Shown here in pieces: positions 47,201 to 57,042 of a stretch of 64,000 nucleotides of DNA. The translations under genes and the position numbers were made by a program. The DNA is from Curtobacterium sp. MCBD17_035 (GTDB taxonomy: Bacteria > Actinomycetota > Actinomycetes > Actinomycetales > Microbacteriaceae), in assembly GCF_003234815.2 (NCBI RefSeq), contig NZ_CP126279.1, positions 372,001 to 436,000 on the forward strand, given 5' to 3'. The notes beneath the pieces are model-generated. The model saw only the letters and a list, made by a program, of their open reading frames with translations, did not search any database and had not been told where the DNA came from. Position 1 is the first letter of the stretch; each line of letters begins with the position of its first letter.

Positions 47201-47355
47201 TCGGGTTCCCCGTGGCCTCGGTCACGCGGACCGACCTGCTCGAGCGTGACCTCGCCGCTGGCGAGCCGGGCTCGGGTGCCTGGGGTGCGGACGAGCCCGT
47301 GACGCTGACGCTCCGTCCGTTCGAGATCGCGACGCTGCGGGTGCGGCGGGCCTGA
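44218..47355 (+). CDS. Alpha-mannosidase, glycoside hydrolase family 38
   Basis: The 1045-residue enzyme has an N-terminal sandwich domain, then the GH38 catalytic domain. GHAHIDSAWLWPVRETIRK near residue 260 carries the zinc-binding His and Asp. WLPDSFGYTGALPQI near 375 carries the nucleophile region. WEGIDGSRVLTHFPP and long C-terminal beta domains follow. It starts at GTG with AGGAAGG. No signal peptide is present, so it acts on imported oligosaccharides inside the cell, releasing mannose. It is the last gene of the ABC operon, after a 142-nt spacer. Confidence 0.93.
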   Translation: MHHDEPLVQSRIARLVRDRIDPHVHRRTAPVTITAWQVPDEPVPFTEAVAQTYEPFAIGDPWGGKPWGTTWFHVTGTVPDDFGTGEGTSVDLVVDLGFSARQAGFQAEGLVFRPDGSTVKAIEPRNTAVPITAGPGGTVDLWIEAAANPDVGGHFAYDATPLGSKRTAGHEPIYRLRELALAERDDVVWELQQDLSVLRGLLTELPTDSTRGADVLRTLERAADALDPDDVAGSAADVRAVLRAVLDVPASVASHRAIAVGHAHIDSAWLWPVRETIRKCARTFSNVLELMDRDPEFTFACSSAQQYAWMRDHYPEVFARIKERVAEGRWIPVGGMWVESDTNLPGGEALARQFVAGKRFFIDELGFEPREAWLPDSFGYTGALPQIIRAAGSRWFLTQKPSWNETNVMPHTSFHWEGIDGSRVLTHFPPADTYNSELSPADLHRGERQNKERGTADVSMLLYGFGDGGGGPTPEMLAAAHRQHDLEGSPRVELGTPADVYEELERLLPSPSVWSGEMYLEFHRGTYTSQIRTKQGNRRSEHLLREAELWATTAAVRLGLDYPYAALEDAWHTVLLQQFHDILPGSSIAWVYEIAEEHYAAVAATLEGLIGTSTSALANGGAAALAGVAASSTAIAAAAGPLDAPTTADALGVGGDGTTGAVVRFNAAPVRAEGVTALAGEVVPEPEAVPPVRRGDAWVFDTGVVVATVDDDGLVASVVDAASGREAIAPGTRGALYTVFRDTPNQWDAWDIDRSYQRHATELATADTIAVEGDRLVVTRAFHDSTVTTRFSALRGEPELHVETEVDWHEQQKLLKLGFPIDVKADQASSEIQFGHIDRPTHQNTSWDFARFETSAHRWVHVAEPGFGVAVANDSTYGHDITRVTRPDGGTTTLVRESLVRGPKFPDPSADQGRHVFRTVLRVGATVLDAADSGYRLNLPVRAVAGDTPVAPIVTVSDPAVFVEAVKLAEDRSGDVVVRLYEARGGRATDVLVDLGFPVASVTRTDLLERDLAAGEPGSGAWGADEPVTLTLRPFEIATLRVRRA

Positions 47356-47371
47356 CGGCGGTCCCGGCCAG

Positions 47372-47423
47372 CCGGTCGGCCGGACCGGTCGGCCGGACCG
47401 GTCGGCCGGACCGTTCGGCCGGA
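47372..47423. repeat. Four tandem copies of a 13-bp unit
   Basis: Unit CCGGTCGGCCGGA occurs at 47372, 47385, 47398 and, with one change, 47411. The bases just after (47424-47435) are the reverse complement of the unit's first 12, so the end of the array can fold back. It may serve as the mannosidase operon terminator. Confidence 0.9.
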
Positions 47424-47472
47424 CCGGCCGACCGGGATCTCGGCGACGACTCGGCGACCTCTCGGCATCCTT

Positions 47473-47499
47473 CTAGCACTCGACCTGCCCGAGTGCTAA
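47473..47499. promoter_or_regulatory. CIRCE element (HrcA operator) of hsp20
   Basis: CTAGCACTC-N9-GAGTGCTAA differs from the CIRCE consensus TTAGCACTC-N9-GAGTGCTAA at one base. It overlaps the probable -10 TAATCT at 47497-47502. Confidence 0.92.
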
Positions 47500-47510
47500 T
47501 CTGGTCGCAG

Positions 47511-47531
47511 CTTGAGTCGATGCGACTCAAG
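47511..47531. promoter_or_regulatory. HAIR element (HspR operator) of hsp20
   Basis: CTTGAGT-N7-ACTCAAG is a perfect match to the HspR-associated inverted repeat, located 11 nt downstream of CIRCE and at the probable transcription start. Confidence 0.92.
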
Positions 47532-47565
47532 TCCTCAATCACTCGACACGAAGGAGCTGATGACG

Positions 47566-48024
47566 ATGGCCAACTTCGACCCGTTCCGTGAGCTCGACCG
47601 CATGGCGAGCAGCCTGTTCGAGAGCCGCGGTCCCCGTGTGATGCCGATGGACCTCTACCGCGACGGTGACCACTACGTCCTGAGCGCGGACCTGCCGGGC
47701 ATCGACCCGGGCTCGGTGGACATCGACGTCGACGGTCAGCTCCTGACGATCCGCGCCGAGCGGACCGTCGGGGCCCCGGACGGCGCCAAGTGGATCACCC
47801 GCGAGCGCCAGTCGGGCTCGTTCCTGCGCCAGCTGACGCTCGGGCAGGGGCTGGACACGGCGCGCATCGCGGCGAGCTACGACAACGGCGTGCTCAGCGT
47901 CACGATCCCGGTCAGCGAGGCCGCCAAGCCCCGCCGGATCGAGGTCACGACCGGCAACCCGAGCGGCCAGACCCTCCGCGTCGGTGCCGGCGCCGAGGCC
48001 GGTCCCGCGGAACTGCAGTCCTGA
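47566..48024 (+). CDS. Hsp20/alpha-crystallin family small heat-shock protein
   Basis: The 152-residue holdase chaperone has a short N-terminal arm (MANFDPFRELDRMASSLF). The alpha-crystallin domain runs from about residue 24 to 130, with the conserved LSADLPGIDPGSVDIDVDG and YDNGVLSVTIPV. A short tail follows. The second ATG (47566) is preferred: AAGGAG is 9 nt away, against 3 nt for the ATG at 47560. Two heat-shock repressor sites lie upstream, so strong induction by heat or unfolded protein is expected. Confidence 0.95.
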   Translation: MANFDPFRELDRMASSLFESRGPRVMPMDLYRDGDHYVLSADLPGIDPGSVDIDVDGQLLTIRAERTVGAPDGAKWITRERQSGSFLRQLTLGQGLDTARIAASYDNGVLSVTIPVSEAAKPRRIEVTTGNPSGQTLRVGAGAEAGPAELQS

Positions 48025-48031
48025 CGCACGC

Positions 48032-48062
48032 GAAGGGCCCCGACCATCGGTCGGGGCCCTTC
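48032..48062 (+). terminator. Terminator hairpin after hsp20
   Basis: A perfect 14-bp stem (48032-48045 with 48049-48062) and an ATC loop lie 7 nt past the stop. There is no T-run. Confidence 0.7.
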
Positions 48063-48081
48063 GTCGTGCCCACCGCTCCGA

Positions 48082-48139
48082 CGAGATCGCACTCGTTGCC
48101 GCTTTGGACCCGTGCCAAGCGGCAACGAGTGCGATCTCG
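48082..48139. repeat. Perfect 23-bp inverted repeat of the GATCGCACTCG family
   Basis: Arms 48082-48104 and 48117-48139 are exact reverse complements with a 12-nt loop that can pair further with one bulge. The outer sequence CGAGATCGCACTCG is shared with 40573 and partly with 36375. It lies between convergent genes. Confidence 0.95.
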
Positions 48140-48174
48140 CGGGTGAGAGGGGGAGGAGAGGGCGCAGGGCGGGG

Positions 48175-48573
48175 TCAGGCCCGGGCGTGCCGGATGACGG
48201 GGCGGGCCAGGAGGCCGATGAGCCAGGCGAAGACGGCGAGCACGAACGCGCCGACGATGCCCCACCCGAAGCTGTCGACCCGCAGACCGAAGCCGATCGA
48301 GGTCGAGATCCCGGCGACGACGAGCAGCAGGACGGCGTTCACGATGAACGACACGAGCCCGAGCGTCAGGATGTAGATCGGGAACGCGACGATGCGGATC
48401 AGCGTCCCGATGATCCCGTTCACGAGCCCGAACACGAACGCGACGAGCAGGTAGGTCAGGACGGTGGCGACGAGCCCCTGATCGCCGAAGGCGTCGACGT
48501 GCACGCCGGGGACGATGAGCGTCGTGAGCCAGAGGGCCACGGCGTTGACGACGAGTCGGACGAGGAATCGCAT
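48175..48573 (-). CDS. Phage holin family/DUF360-like small membrane protein
   Basis: The 132-residue protein has four membrane helices (MRFLVRLVVNAVALWLTTLI, then LVAFVFGLVNGIIGTLIRIV and two more). This matches the small superfamily IV holin-like YvlD-type proteins. These are common chromosomal proteins, not phage remnants; their function is unknown. A CAGTAT box 6 nt before the ATG suggests a leaderless transcript. Confidence 0.85.
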   Translation of the reverse strand: MRFLVRLVVNAVALWLTTLIVPGVHVDAFGDQGLVATVLTYLLVAFVFGLVNGIIGTLIRIVAFPIYILTLGLVSFIVNAVLLLVVAGISTSIGFGLRVDSFGWGIVGAFVLAVFAWLIGLLARPVIRHARA

Positions 48574-48579
48574 GCCCCC

Positions 48580-48585
48580 ATACTG
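48580..48585 (-). promoter_or_regulatory. -10-like box CAGTAT for the holin-like gene
   Basis: On the minus strand it ends 6 nt before the ATG at 48573. Confidence 0.45.
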
Positions 48586-48630
48586 CCCGCGGTGACCGTC
48601 CTGCGCCGAGGGCCGGACGGTGTGCGTCGC

Positions 48631-48636
48631 TAGGCT
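48631..48636 (+). promoter_or_regulatory. -10 box TAGGCT for the leaderless aminotransferase gene
   Basis: TAGGCT ends 6 nt before the GTG at 48643, and no ribosome binding site is present. Confidence 0.6.
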
Positions 48637-48642
48637 GACCGG

Positions 48643-49716
48643 GTGACCCAGCAGCCCGTCCGCCTCCGTCCCGAGATCGCGGCGCTCCCGGCCTACCGGC
48701 AGGGCCGTCAGGCGCCCGGCGACGCCTTCAAGCTCTCGAGCAACGAGAACCCGTTCGACCCGCTGCCCGGCGTGGTCGAGGCCGTCCAGCGCCAGACCGC
48801 GTACAACCGGTACCCAGACGCCTCGGCGATCGCGGTGCGGGCGGTCCTCGCCGCCCGGTTCGGACTGACGGTGGACGAGGTCCACGTCGCGTCCGGCAGC
48901 GTCGCGATCCTGCACGAGCTCGCCAAGGCCGCGGCGGGCCCGGGTGACGAGGTCGTCTACGCCTGGCGGTCGTTCGAGGCCTACCCCGGACTCGTCACGG
49001 TCGCGGGGGCCGAGAGCGTGCAGGTCCCGAACCGGCCGGACGGTGGCCACGACCTGCCGGCGATGGCGGCCGCGGTCACGGAGCGGACCCGCATGGTGAT
49101 CGTCTGCTCGCCGAACAACCCGACCGGGCCGATCGTCACGGGCGCCGAGTTCGCCGCGTTCATGGAGTCGGTGCCGACCGACCTGCTCGTGGTCCTCGAC
49201 GAGGCCTACGCCGAGTTCGTGACGGACCCGGACGCCGTCCGCGGCGCCGGGCTGCTCGAGCGCTACCCGAACCTCGTCGTGCTCCGGACGTTCTCGAAGG
49301 CGTACGGGCTCGCGGGCCTCCGCATCGGCTACGCGCTCGGCCCGGCGTCCGTGCTCGACGCCGCCCGGTCGACCGCGATCCCGCTGTCGGTCACGGCGCA
49401 GGCCCAGGCGGCCGCGCTCGTGAGCCTGGAGCGCGAGCCGGAACTCCTCGAGCGGGTCGACCGCATCGCGGCGCTCCGGGACCGCGTGCGCGACGCCCTG
49501 CTCGACCAGGGCTGGCGCGTCCCGGTCGCGCAGGGCAACTTCGTCTGGCTGCCGACGGGTGAGCGCACCGCCGCCGCCGCCGAGGCGTTCGAGCGGGCCG
49601 GGATAATGGTGCGCGCGTTCGCTCCCGAGGGCATCCGGGTGTCGATCGGGGAGTCGGAGGCGGTCGACACGCTCTTGCGGACCGCCCAGCACGTTGTCGG
49701 GAGTCTCACGGAGTAG
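48643..49716 (+). CDS. Histidinol-phosphate/aromatic aminotransferase (HisC-type)
   Basis: The 357-residue PLP enzyme of the class I/II fold has [14 protein letters not shown] at the start, [19 protein letters not shown], and the PLP lysine in [15 protein letters not shown]. HisC and the aromatic aminotransferase Pat cannot be told apart with confidence here. There are no histidine genes nearby, and the next operon encodes a 2-oxoacid dehydrogenase, so a role in aromatic or branched amino acid turnover is favoured. Confidence 0.88.
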   Translation: MTQQPVRLRPEIAALPAYRQGRQAPGDAFKLSSNENPFDPLPGVVEAVQRQTAYNRYPDASAIAVRAVLAARFGLTVDEVHVASGSVAILHELAKAAAGPGDEVVYAWRSFEAYPGLVTVAGAESVQVPNRPDGGHDLPAMAAAVTERTRMVIVCSPNNPTGPIVTGAEFAAFMESVPTDLLVVLDEAYAEFVTDPDAVRGAGLLERYPNLVVLRTFSKAYGLAGLRIGYALGPASVLDAARSTAIPLSVTAQAQAAALVSLEREPELLERVDRIAALRDRVRDALLDQGWRVPVAQGNFVWLPTGERTAAAAEAFERAGIMVRAFAPEGIRVSIGESEAVDTLLRTAQHVVGSLTE

Positions 49717-49732
49717 GGCCTCGCGCGGCCAG

Positions 49733-49738
49733 TAGGTT
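49733..49738 (+). promoter_or_regulatory. -10 box TAGGTT for the leaderless E1 alpha gene
   Basis: TAGGTT ends 7 nt before the ATG at 49746. Confidence 0.5.
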
Positions 49739-49745
49739 GGTCCGC

Positions 49746-50888
49746 ATGCCTTCCCCCGCCGCGGGTCCCGCGACGACCACGATCCGCATCCTCGACCCCG
49801 ACGGGCGGTTCGTCGAGGACGACACGAACGCCGAGTACGCCGCCGTCGCGCGGAACATCCCCGACGACGTCCTGCTCGGTCTGCACCGCGACATGGTCGT
49901 CACCCGACGCTTCGACCACACTGCGGCGAACCTGCAGCGACAGGGCCAGCTCGGCTTGTGGGCACCGAGCCACGGGCAAGAGGCCGCCCAGGTCGGGTCC
50001 GCGCACGCCCTGCGTCCGCAGGACCACGTGTTCCCCTCGTACCGGGAGCACGCCGTCGCCCTGACCCGCGGTGTCGACCCCATGGAGATCATCGGCGTGT
50101 TCCGCGGCAACGCCCACGGCGGGTGGGACCCGGACGCCCGGGGCAACACCCACATCTACACGCTCGTCATCGGCTCCCAGGCCCTGCACGCCACCGGCTA
50201 CGCGATGGGGCAGCGGCTCGACGGCGTGGTCGGCACGGGCGACCCGGGGGTCGACGCCTGCACGATCGTCTACTACGGCGACGGTGCGACGAGCCAGGGC
50301 GACGTCAGCGAGGCGTACGTCTTCGCCGCGAGCACCGGTGCGCCCGTGGTGTTCTTCCTGCAGAACAACCACTGGGCGATCTCGGTGCCGGTGTCGGTGC
50401 AGTCGCCGACGCCGCTCGTCGACCGGACCCGCGGGTTCGGGATCCCCAGTGTGCACATCGACGGCAACGACGTCCTCGCGGCCTACACGACGACCCTCGC
50501 GGCCGCCGACGACGCCCGCGCCGGTCGCGGCCCCCGCTTCATCGAGGCCGAGACCTACCGGGTCGGCGCACACACCTCCTCGGACGACCCGACGCGGTAC
50601 CGCGGCGACGACGAACTCGCCGCGTGGGTCGCGCGCGACCCGATCGTCCGGTCCGAGCGTCACCTGCGGGCGCGCGGCGTGGACGAGTCGTGGCTCGCCG
50701 CGATCGAGGAGGAGGCCGAGGACGTCGCGGCCGACGTGCGACGCCGGACCACGGCCCTCCAGGTCCCGCCGATGGAGGCCATGTTCGACCACGTGTACCG
50801 CGAGGCGCACCCACGCGTCGCCGAGCAGCGCGCGTGGTTGCGCGCGTACGAGGCGGCTCACGACACCGCAGGAGGCGATGCCGCGTGA
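49746..50888 (+). CDS. 2-oxoacid dehydrogenase E1 component, alpha subunit
   Basis: The 380-residue thiamine diphosphate enzyme subunit has LWAPSHGQEAAQVGSAHAL, the TPP-binding motif YYGDGATSQGDVSEA near residue 177 with the terminal Asn-Asn, and ETYRVGAHTSSDDPTRYR, typical of branched-chain E1 alpha (BkdA/PdhA of actinobacteria). It decarboxylates the 2-oxoacid. Its stop overlaps the beta gene as GTGA. Confidence 0.93.
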   Translation: MPSPAAGPATTTIRILDPDGRFVEDDTNAEYAAVARNIPDDVLLGLHRDMVVTRRFDHTAANLQRQGQLGLWAPSHGQEAAQVGSAHALRPQDHVFPSYREHAVALTRGVDPMEIIGVFRGNAHGGWDPDARGNTHIYTLVIGSQALHATGYAMGQRLDGVVGTGDPGVDACTIVYYGDGATSQGDVSEAYVFAASTGAPVVFFLQNNHWAISVPVSVQSPTPLVDRTRGFGIPSVHIDGNDVLAAYTTTLAAADDARAGRGPRFIEAETYRVGAHTSSDDPTRYRGDDELAAWVARDPIVRSERHLRARGVDESWLAAIEEEAEDVAADVRRRTTALQVPPMEAMFDHVYREAHPRVAEQRAWLRAYEAAHDTAGGDAA

Positions 50889-51934
50889 GCGGGACCGAGG
50901 AGCTCGTCGACTACACCCTGCGCACCCACCCGGGTGCGGGGGCGGTCCCGTCGGATCCGGCCCCGGTCCTCCCGATGGCGAAGGCGCTGAACGCCGGGCT
51001 CGCCGCCGCGATGGAGCAGGACCCGCGGGTGCTGCTGATGGGCGAGGACATCGGCACGCTCGGTGGCGTGTTCCGGATCACCGAGGGGTTGCAGGAGCGG
51101 TTCGGGTCGCAGCGCGTCATGGACACCCCGCTCGCCGAGTCGGGGATCATCGGCACCGCGATCGGCCTGGCGCTCCGCGGGTACCGGCCCGTCGTCGAGA
51201 TCCAGTTCGACGGCTTCGTGTGGCCCGGGTTCGACCAGATCACGTCGCAGCTCGCGAAGATGGCGAACCGCCTGCCGGCCCACATGTCGGTGCCCGTCGT
51301 GATCCGGATCCCCTACGGCGGCCACATCGGCGCGGTCGAGCACCACCAGGAGAGCCCCGAGACGTACTTCGCGCACACCCCGGGCCTCCGCGTGGTGAGC
51401 CCGAGCACCCCGAACGACGCCTACTGGATGATCCAGGAGGCGATCCGGTCGGCGGATCCGGTCGTGTTCCTCGAGCCGAAGAGCCGGTACTGGCCGAAGG
51501 GGCAGGTCGACCTGGTCGACGGCGGCGTCCCGATGCACACGACGCGCATCGCCCGGACGGGGTCCGACGTCACGGTGGTCGGGCACGGCGCGATGGTGTC
51601 GACGCTGCTCCAGGCGGCCGAGATCGCCGAGACCGAGGGCACGAGCCTCGAGGTCGTCGACCTCCGATCGCTGTCGCCCATCGACTGGGAGCCCCTGCTC
51701 GAGTCCGCTCGTCGGACCGGCCGTGTCGTGATCGCGCAAGAGGCCTCCGGCTTCGTCAGTCTCGGCAGCGAGATCGCGGCGACCATCGCCGAGAAGACCT
51801 TCTACACGCTCCAGGCACCGCCCCTGCGGGTCTCGGGGTTCGACATCCCGTTCCCGCAGTCGAAGTTGGAGCACCTGCACCTGCCCGACGCCGACCGCGT
51901 GCTCGAGGCCGTGGACCGCGCACTCGCCTACTGA
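50885..51934 (+). CDS. 2-oxoacid dehydrogenase E1 component, beta subunit
   Basis: The 349-residue subunit starts at [58 protein letters not shown] and [16 protein letters not shown] are the core beta-subunit motifs. The C-terminal transketolase-like domain ends the protein. It forms the heterotetrameric E1 with the preceding gene. Confidence 0.94.
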   Translation: MSGTEELVDYTLRTHPGAGAVPSDPAPVLPMAKALNAGLAAAMEQDPRVLLMGEDIGTLGGVFRITEGLQERFGSQRVMDTPLAESGIIGTAIGLALRGYRPVVEIQFDGFVWPGFDQITSQLAKMANRLPAHMSVPVVIRIPYGGHIGAVEHHQESPETYFAHTPGLRVVSPSTPNDAYWMIQEAIRSADPVVFLEPKSRYWPKGQVDLVDGGVPMHTTRIARTGSDVTVVGHGAMVSTLLQAAEIAETEGTSLEVVDLRSLSPIDWEPLLESARRTGRVVIAQEASGFVSLGSEIAATIAEKTFYTLQAPPLRVSGFDIPFPQSKLEHLHLPDADRVLEAVDRALAY

Positions 51935-51989
51935 TCCTGTCCGAGCGCGGTTCCCTGGCCGCGCCGGCCCGACCGAGAACGGAGTCACC

Positions 51990-53489
51990 ATGCCCGTCGC
52001 AGAATTCCCGCTCCCCGATGTGGGAGAAGGCCTCACCGAAGCCGAGATCGTGCAGTGGCGCGTCGCGCTCGGGGACGAGGTCAGTGTCGACCAGGTCCTC
52101 GTCGAGATCGAGACCGCCAAGTCGCTCGTCGAGCTCCCCTCGCCGTTCGCGGGGACGGTGACGCGGCTGCTCGTGGACGAGGGCGCCACGGTGGAGGTCG
52201 GCGTGCCGATCATCCAGGTCGACTGCCCGGTCGAGGTCGCCTCCGGCGAGGTCGGCTCCGGCGAGGGCGGCCCCGCCGGGGCCCGCTCGGGTGCCGGAGC
52301 GGCCGACTCCGCCTCCGCCGGCATCGCGGCGGGTGCTGCGGGCCCCGACCGGTCGGGAGGCACGACCGCGGTCCTCGACGCACCGACCGTCACGACGACC
52401 CCGCAGATCGCCGACACCGCGATGCCGCTCGGCACCGACGAGGCGTCGGGCGCGGTCCTCGTCGGCTACGGGTCCGCCGCCGGTGCGCCGTCGCGCCGCC
52501 GGCCCGGTGCCCGTCGCGCTGCCGCCGTGGCCGTCGAGGCGGGGCGGGCGACCGCTCGGGCCGACCAGGAGGCCGCGCACGAGGCGGCTGCAGCACGTCG
52601 CCCCACCAGCGTGCCGGCCGCGTCGGCGCTGCCGGTCGTCGCCAAGCCGCCGATCCGCAAGCTCGCGAAGGACCTCGGTGTCGACCTGACCGCCGTCGTC
52701 GCGACCGGGCTCGCGGGCGAGGTCACGCGCGACGACGTCATCCGCTCCGCGACCCAGGCCACGGTGTTCCGCAACCTCGAGACCCCCGAGTGGGGCGACG
52801 TGCGCGAAGAGCGGATCCCGGTCAAGGGGGTGCGCAAGGCGATCGCGACCGCGATGACGTCGAGCGCGTTCACCGCGCCGCACGTCAGCCTGTTCGTCGA
52901 CGTCGACGCGAGCCGTGCGATGGAGTTCGTCGCACGGCTCAAGACCTCGCCCACGTTCGCCGGGGTCAAGGTGTCGCCGTTGCTCATCATGGCGAAGGCG
53001 GTGATCTGGGCGGTGCGGCGGAACCCCACCGTGAACTCGACGTGGACCGACCGCGAGATCATCGTGCACCACTTCGTGAACCTCGGGATCGCCGCGGCGA
53101 CCCCGCGCGGTCTCATCGTGCCGAACGTCAAGGACGCCCAGGACATGTCGCTGTTCGAGCTCGCGCAGGCGCTCGAACGGCTCACGCTGACGGCGAGGGA
53201 CGGCAAGACGACGCCCGAGGACATGGCGGCGGGCACGGTCACGATCACGAACATCGGCGTGTTCGGCATGGACACGGGAACCCCGATCCTCAACCCGGGC
53301 GAGGTCGGGATCGTCGCGATGGGCACGATCAAGCCGAAGCCGTGGGTCGTCGACGGCGAGGTCCGATCGCGCATGGTCACCACGATCGGCGCGAGCTTCG
53401 ACCATCGTGTGGTGGACGGCGACGTCGCCAGCCGCTTCGTGCAGGACGTCGCGTCCGTCATGGAGGAGCCGGCGCTCCTGCTCGACTGA
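51990..53489 (+). CDS. Dihydrolipoyl acyltransferase, E2 component
   Basis: The 499-residue E2 has one lipoyl domain (lipoyl Lys in [14 protein letters not shown] near residue 45), a long Ala/Gly/Ser linker and an E3-binding domain ([20 protein letters not shown], about 220-255). The catalytic domain carries [10 protein letters not shown] near residue 470. It transfers the acyl group to CoA. No E3 gene lies in this window, so E3 must come from elsewhere. With E1 this is most likely the branched-chain complex, though a pyruvate complex cannot be excluded. Confidence 0.93.
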   Translation: MPVAEFPLPDVGEGLTEAEIVQWRVALGDEVSVDQVLVEIETAKSLVELPSPFAGTVTRLLVDEGATVEVGVPIIQVDCPVEVASGEVGSGEGGPAGARSGAGAADSASAGIAAGAAGPDRSGGTTAVLDAPTVTTTPQIADTAMPLGTDEASGAVLVGYGSAAGAPSRRRPGARRAAAVAVEAGRATARADQEAAHEAAAARRPTSVPAASALPVVAKPPIRKLAKDLGVDLTAVVATGLAGEVTRDDVIRSATQATVFRNLETPEWGDVREERIPVKGVRKAIATAMTSSAFTAPHVSLFVDVDASRAMEFVARLKTSPTFAGVKVSPLLIMAKAVIWAVRRNPTVNSTWTDREIIVHHFVNLGIAAATPRGLIVPNVKDAQDMSLFELAQALERLTLTARDGKTTPEDMAAGTVTITNIGVFGMDTGTPILNPGEVGIVAMGTIKPKPWVVDGEVRSRMVTTIGASFDHRVVDGDVASRFVQDVASVMEEPALLLD

Positions 53490-53607
53490 CGGACGACGCC
53501 CGGAGCGGCGACGTCCCGGGCGGCGGGGCCCGCGCCTCGGCGTCCTCGATCACGCCTAGGCTTGGACCACGACCGATATACCAGGTTTCGTCCTCGAGGA
53601 GTCGCCC

Positions 53608-54456
53608 ATGTCCGCTTCGCCCGTGCCCTCGCCCGGACCCCGATCGGGTCCCGACCGCTCCGGCCGACCACGACCCTTCCCGGCGCGCATCGAGCGTCCG
53701 TGGCTGGCCGTCGCGGTCACGATCGTGGTGGTGCTGGTGCTCCCGTTCGCCGTCCTCGCCGGGCAGGCGGTCAGCACCGGGTCGGGCGTGAACCCGCTGT
53801 CGTCGTCGCAGGCGCTCCTGCACCAGTCGGCGGGCGAGGGCGTGCTGCTGGTCGTGTTCGCGGTGATCGTGACCGTGTTCGGCGGGTGGCGTCGGGTGCT
53901 CGCCGAGAGCGCGTCCGCTCGCCCGTGGTGGGCGGTGGCGGCACTCGTCGCGTACGTCGTGGTGGCGGTCCTGACGTTCCTCGCTCCGGTCCGCTCCGGC
54001 GCCGCCGGGTACCTCGGGGCACTCGTCGTCGCCGTGGTCGCGGTCGCGGTGGTCGAAGAGCTCGTCTTCCGTGGGATCCTCGTGTCGGGGCTCCGCCGGG
54101 CGACACCGGAATGGGTGGTCTGGCTGGTGTCGACCGCGGTGTTCGCCCTCATGCACCTGCTCAACCAGGGTGAGGCCGGGGGTGGTCTCTACCAGGTCGT
54201 GACGACCTTCGTGCTCGGCTCGGCCTGCTACCTGGCCCGACGCGTGGCGGGGGCGCTCTGGGGTGCCGTGCTGCTGCACGCGCTCTCCAACGGGATCCTC
54301 GGGTTCCGCGGGCACGCCGCCGTGGGCGTTCCGCCGCTGCTCGTGGTCGCCGCGACGGCGGTCATCGTGGTCGCCGCGGTCATGGGGATGGTCGTCGCGC
54401 TCCGTCGCGCTCCGCAGGACCGGGTCCACACCAGCGGCGGGGCGACCCCGCGCTGA
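53608..54456 (+). CDS. CPBP family intramembrane metalloprotease
   Basis: The 282-residue protein has a basic N-terminal tail and about eight helices. The Abi/CPBP motifs are present: EELVFRG near residue 151, AVFALMHLLNQ and a final His-x-x-x-Asn (LLHALSNGI). These form a metal-dependent active site like that of Rce1. The substrate is unknown. CGAGGAG precedes the ATG. Confidence 0.88.
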   Translation: MSASPVPSPGPRSGPDRSGRPRPFPARIERPWLAVAVTIVVVLVLPFAVLAGQAVSTGSGVNPLSSSQALLHQSAGEGVLLVVFAVIVTVFGGWRRVLAESASARPWWAVAALVAYVVVAVLTFLAPVRSGAAGYLGALVVAVVAVAVVEELVFRGILVSGLRRATPEWVVWLVSTAVFALMHLLNQGEAGGGLYQVVTTFVLGSACYLARRVAGALWGAVLLHALSNGILGFRGHAAVGVPPLLVVAATAVIVVAAVMGMVVALRRAPQDRVHTSGGATPR

Positions 54457-54468
54457 GCGCGTGGTGGC

Positions 54469-54873
54469 TCAGCGGTCCTCGACGTCGTCGACGTCCTGTT
54501 CGACGTCGGCGAGTCGCTGCTGCCGCACGATGCTCGCGGCCGCACCGCCGAGCACCTCCGTGGGCTCACGGTCCTGCTCCTGCGCGAGCGCGCTCCCGAG
54601 GCCGGCCGTGAGGCTGCCGCCCATGGCCCCGAGGGTCTCGACGACCTGTTCCTGTCGCGGCGTGAGTGGTTCGTCGACGAGTTCGGCGACGACCTCGCGG
54701 AGGTTCTCCTCGCTCGCGCGGAAGGCGTCCTCGTCGCCGGTCGTCATCGCGGTCGCCTCGCCCACCATGGCGAGCCCGAGACGCGCTGCGTCGTCCTGGA
54801 TCCGTGTCACCCGTTCCGTCTGTGTCGTCTCGGGGTCGTCCTGGTCGATCCGTCCGTGCTCCTGATCCGTCAT
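54469..54873 (-). CDS. Small acidic helical protein of unknown function
   Basis: The 134-residue protein is charged and probably helical, with the ending ADVEQDVDDVEDR. No family was recognised, and no signal or membrane segment is present. A TACCGT box 7 nt before the ATG fits a leaderless start. It converges on the CPBP gene with a 12-nt gap. Confidence 0.6.
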   Translation of the reverse strand: MTDQEHGRIDQDDPETTQTERVTRIQDDAARLGLAMVGEATAMTTGDEDAFRASEENLREVVAELVDEPLTPRQEQVVETLGAMGGSLTAGLGSALAQEQDREPTEVLGGAAASIVRQQRLADVEQDVDDVEDR

Positions 54874-54880
54874 GCCGGGG

Positions 54881-54886
54881 ACGGTA
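54881..54886 (-). promoter_or_regulatory. -10 box TACCGT for the small helical protein gene
   Basis: On the minus strand it ends 7 nt before the ATG at 54873. Confidence 0.4.
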
Positions 54887-54975
54887 CGCGCTCTCCATGG
54901 ACGCGCGTCGGGTACCCGGCTGTCCCCGGAACGTGGCCGTCACGTCGGTTGCGGACACGCGCGGCCCTCGCCCGG

Positions 54976-54981
54976 TTGGAT
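54976..54981 (+). promoter_or_regulatory. -10-like box TTGGAT for glgX
   Basis: TTGGAT ends 6 nt before the ATG at 54988. Confidence 0.35.
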
Positions 54982-54987
54982 GGACGG

Positions 54988-57006
<2,019 letters not shown>

Positions 57007-57042
57007 GCACTGCGCGCGGGACCACGGACGGGTGGTCGGGCG

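Noticed and set aside
48175..48573. Prophage remnant, because of the holin-like gene.
   Set aside because: The family is a common chromosomal four-helix protein, and no phage gene lies nearby.
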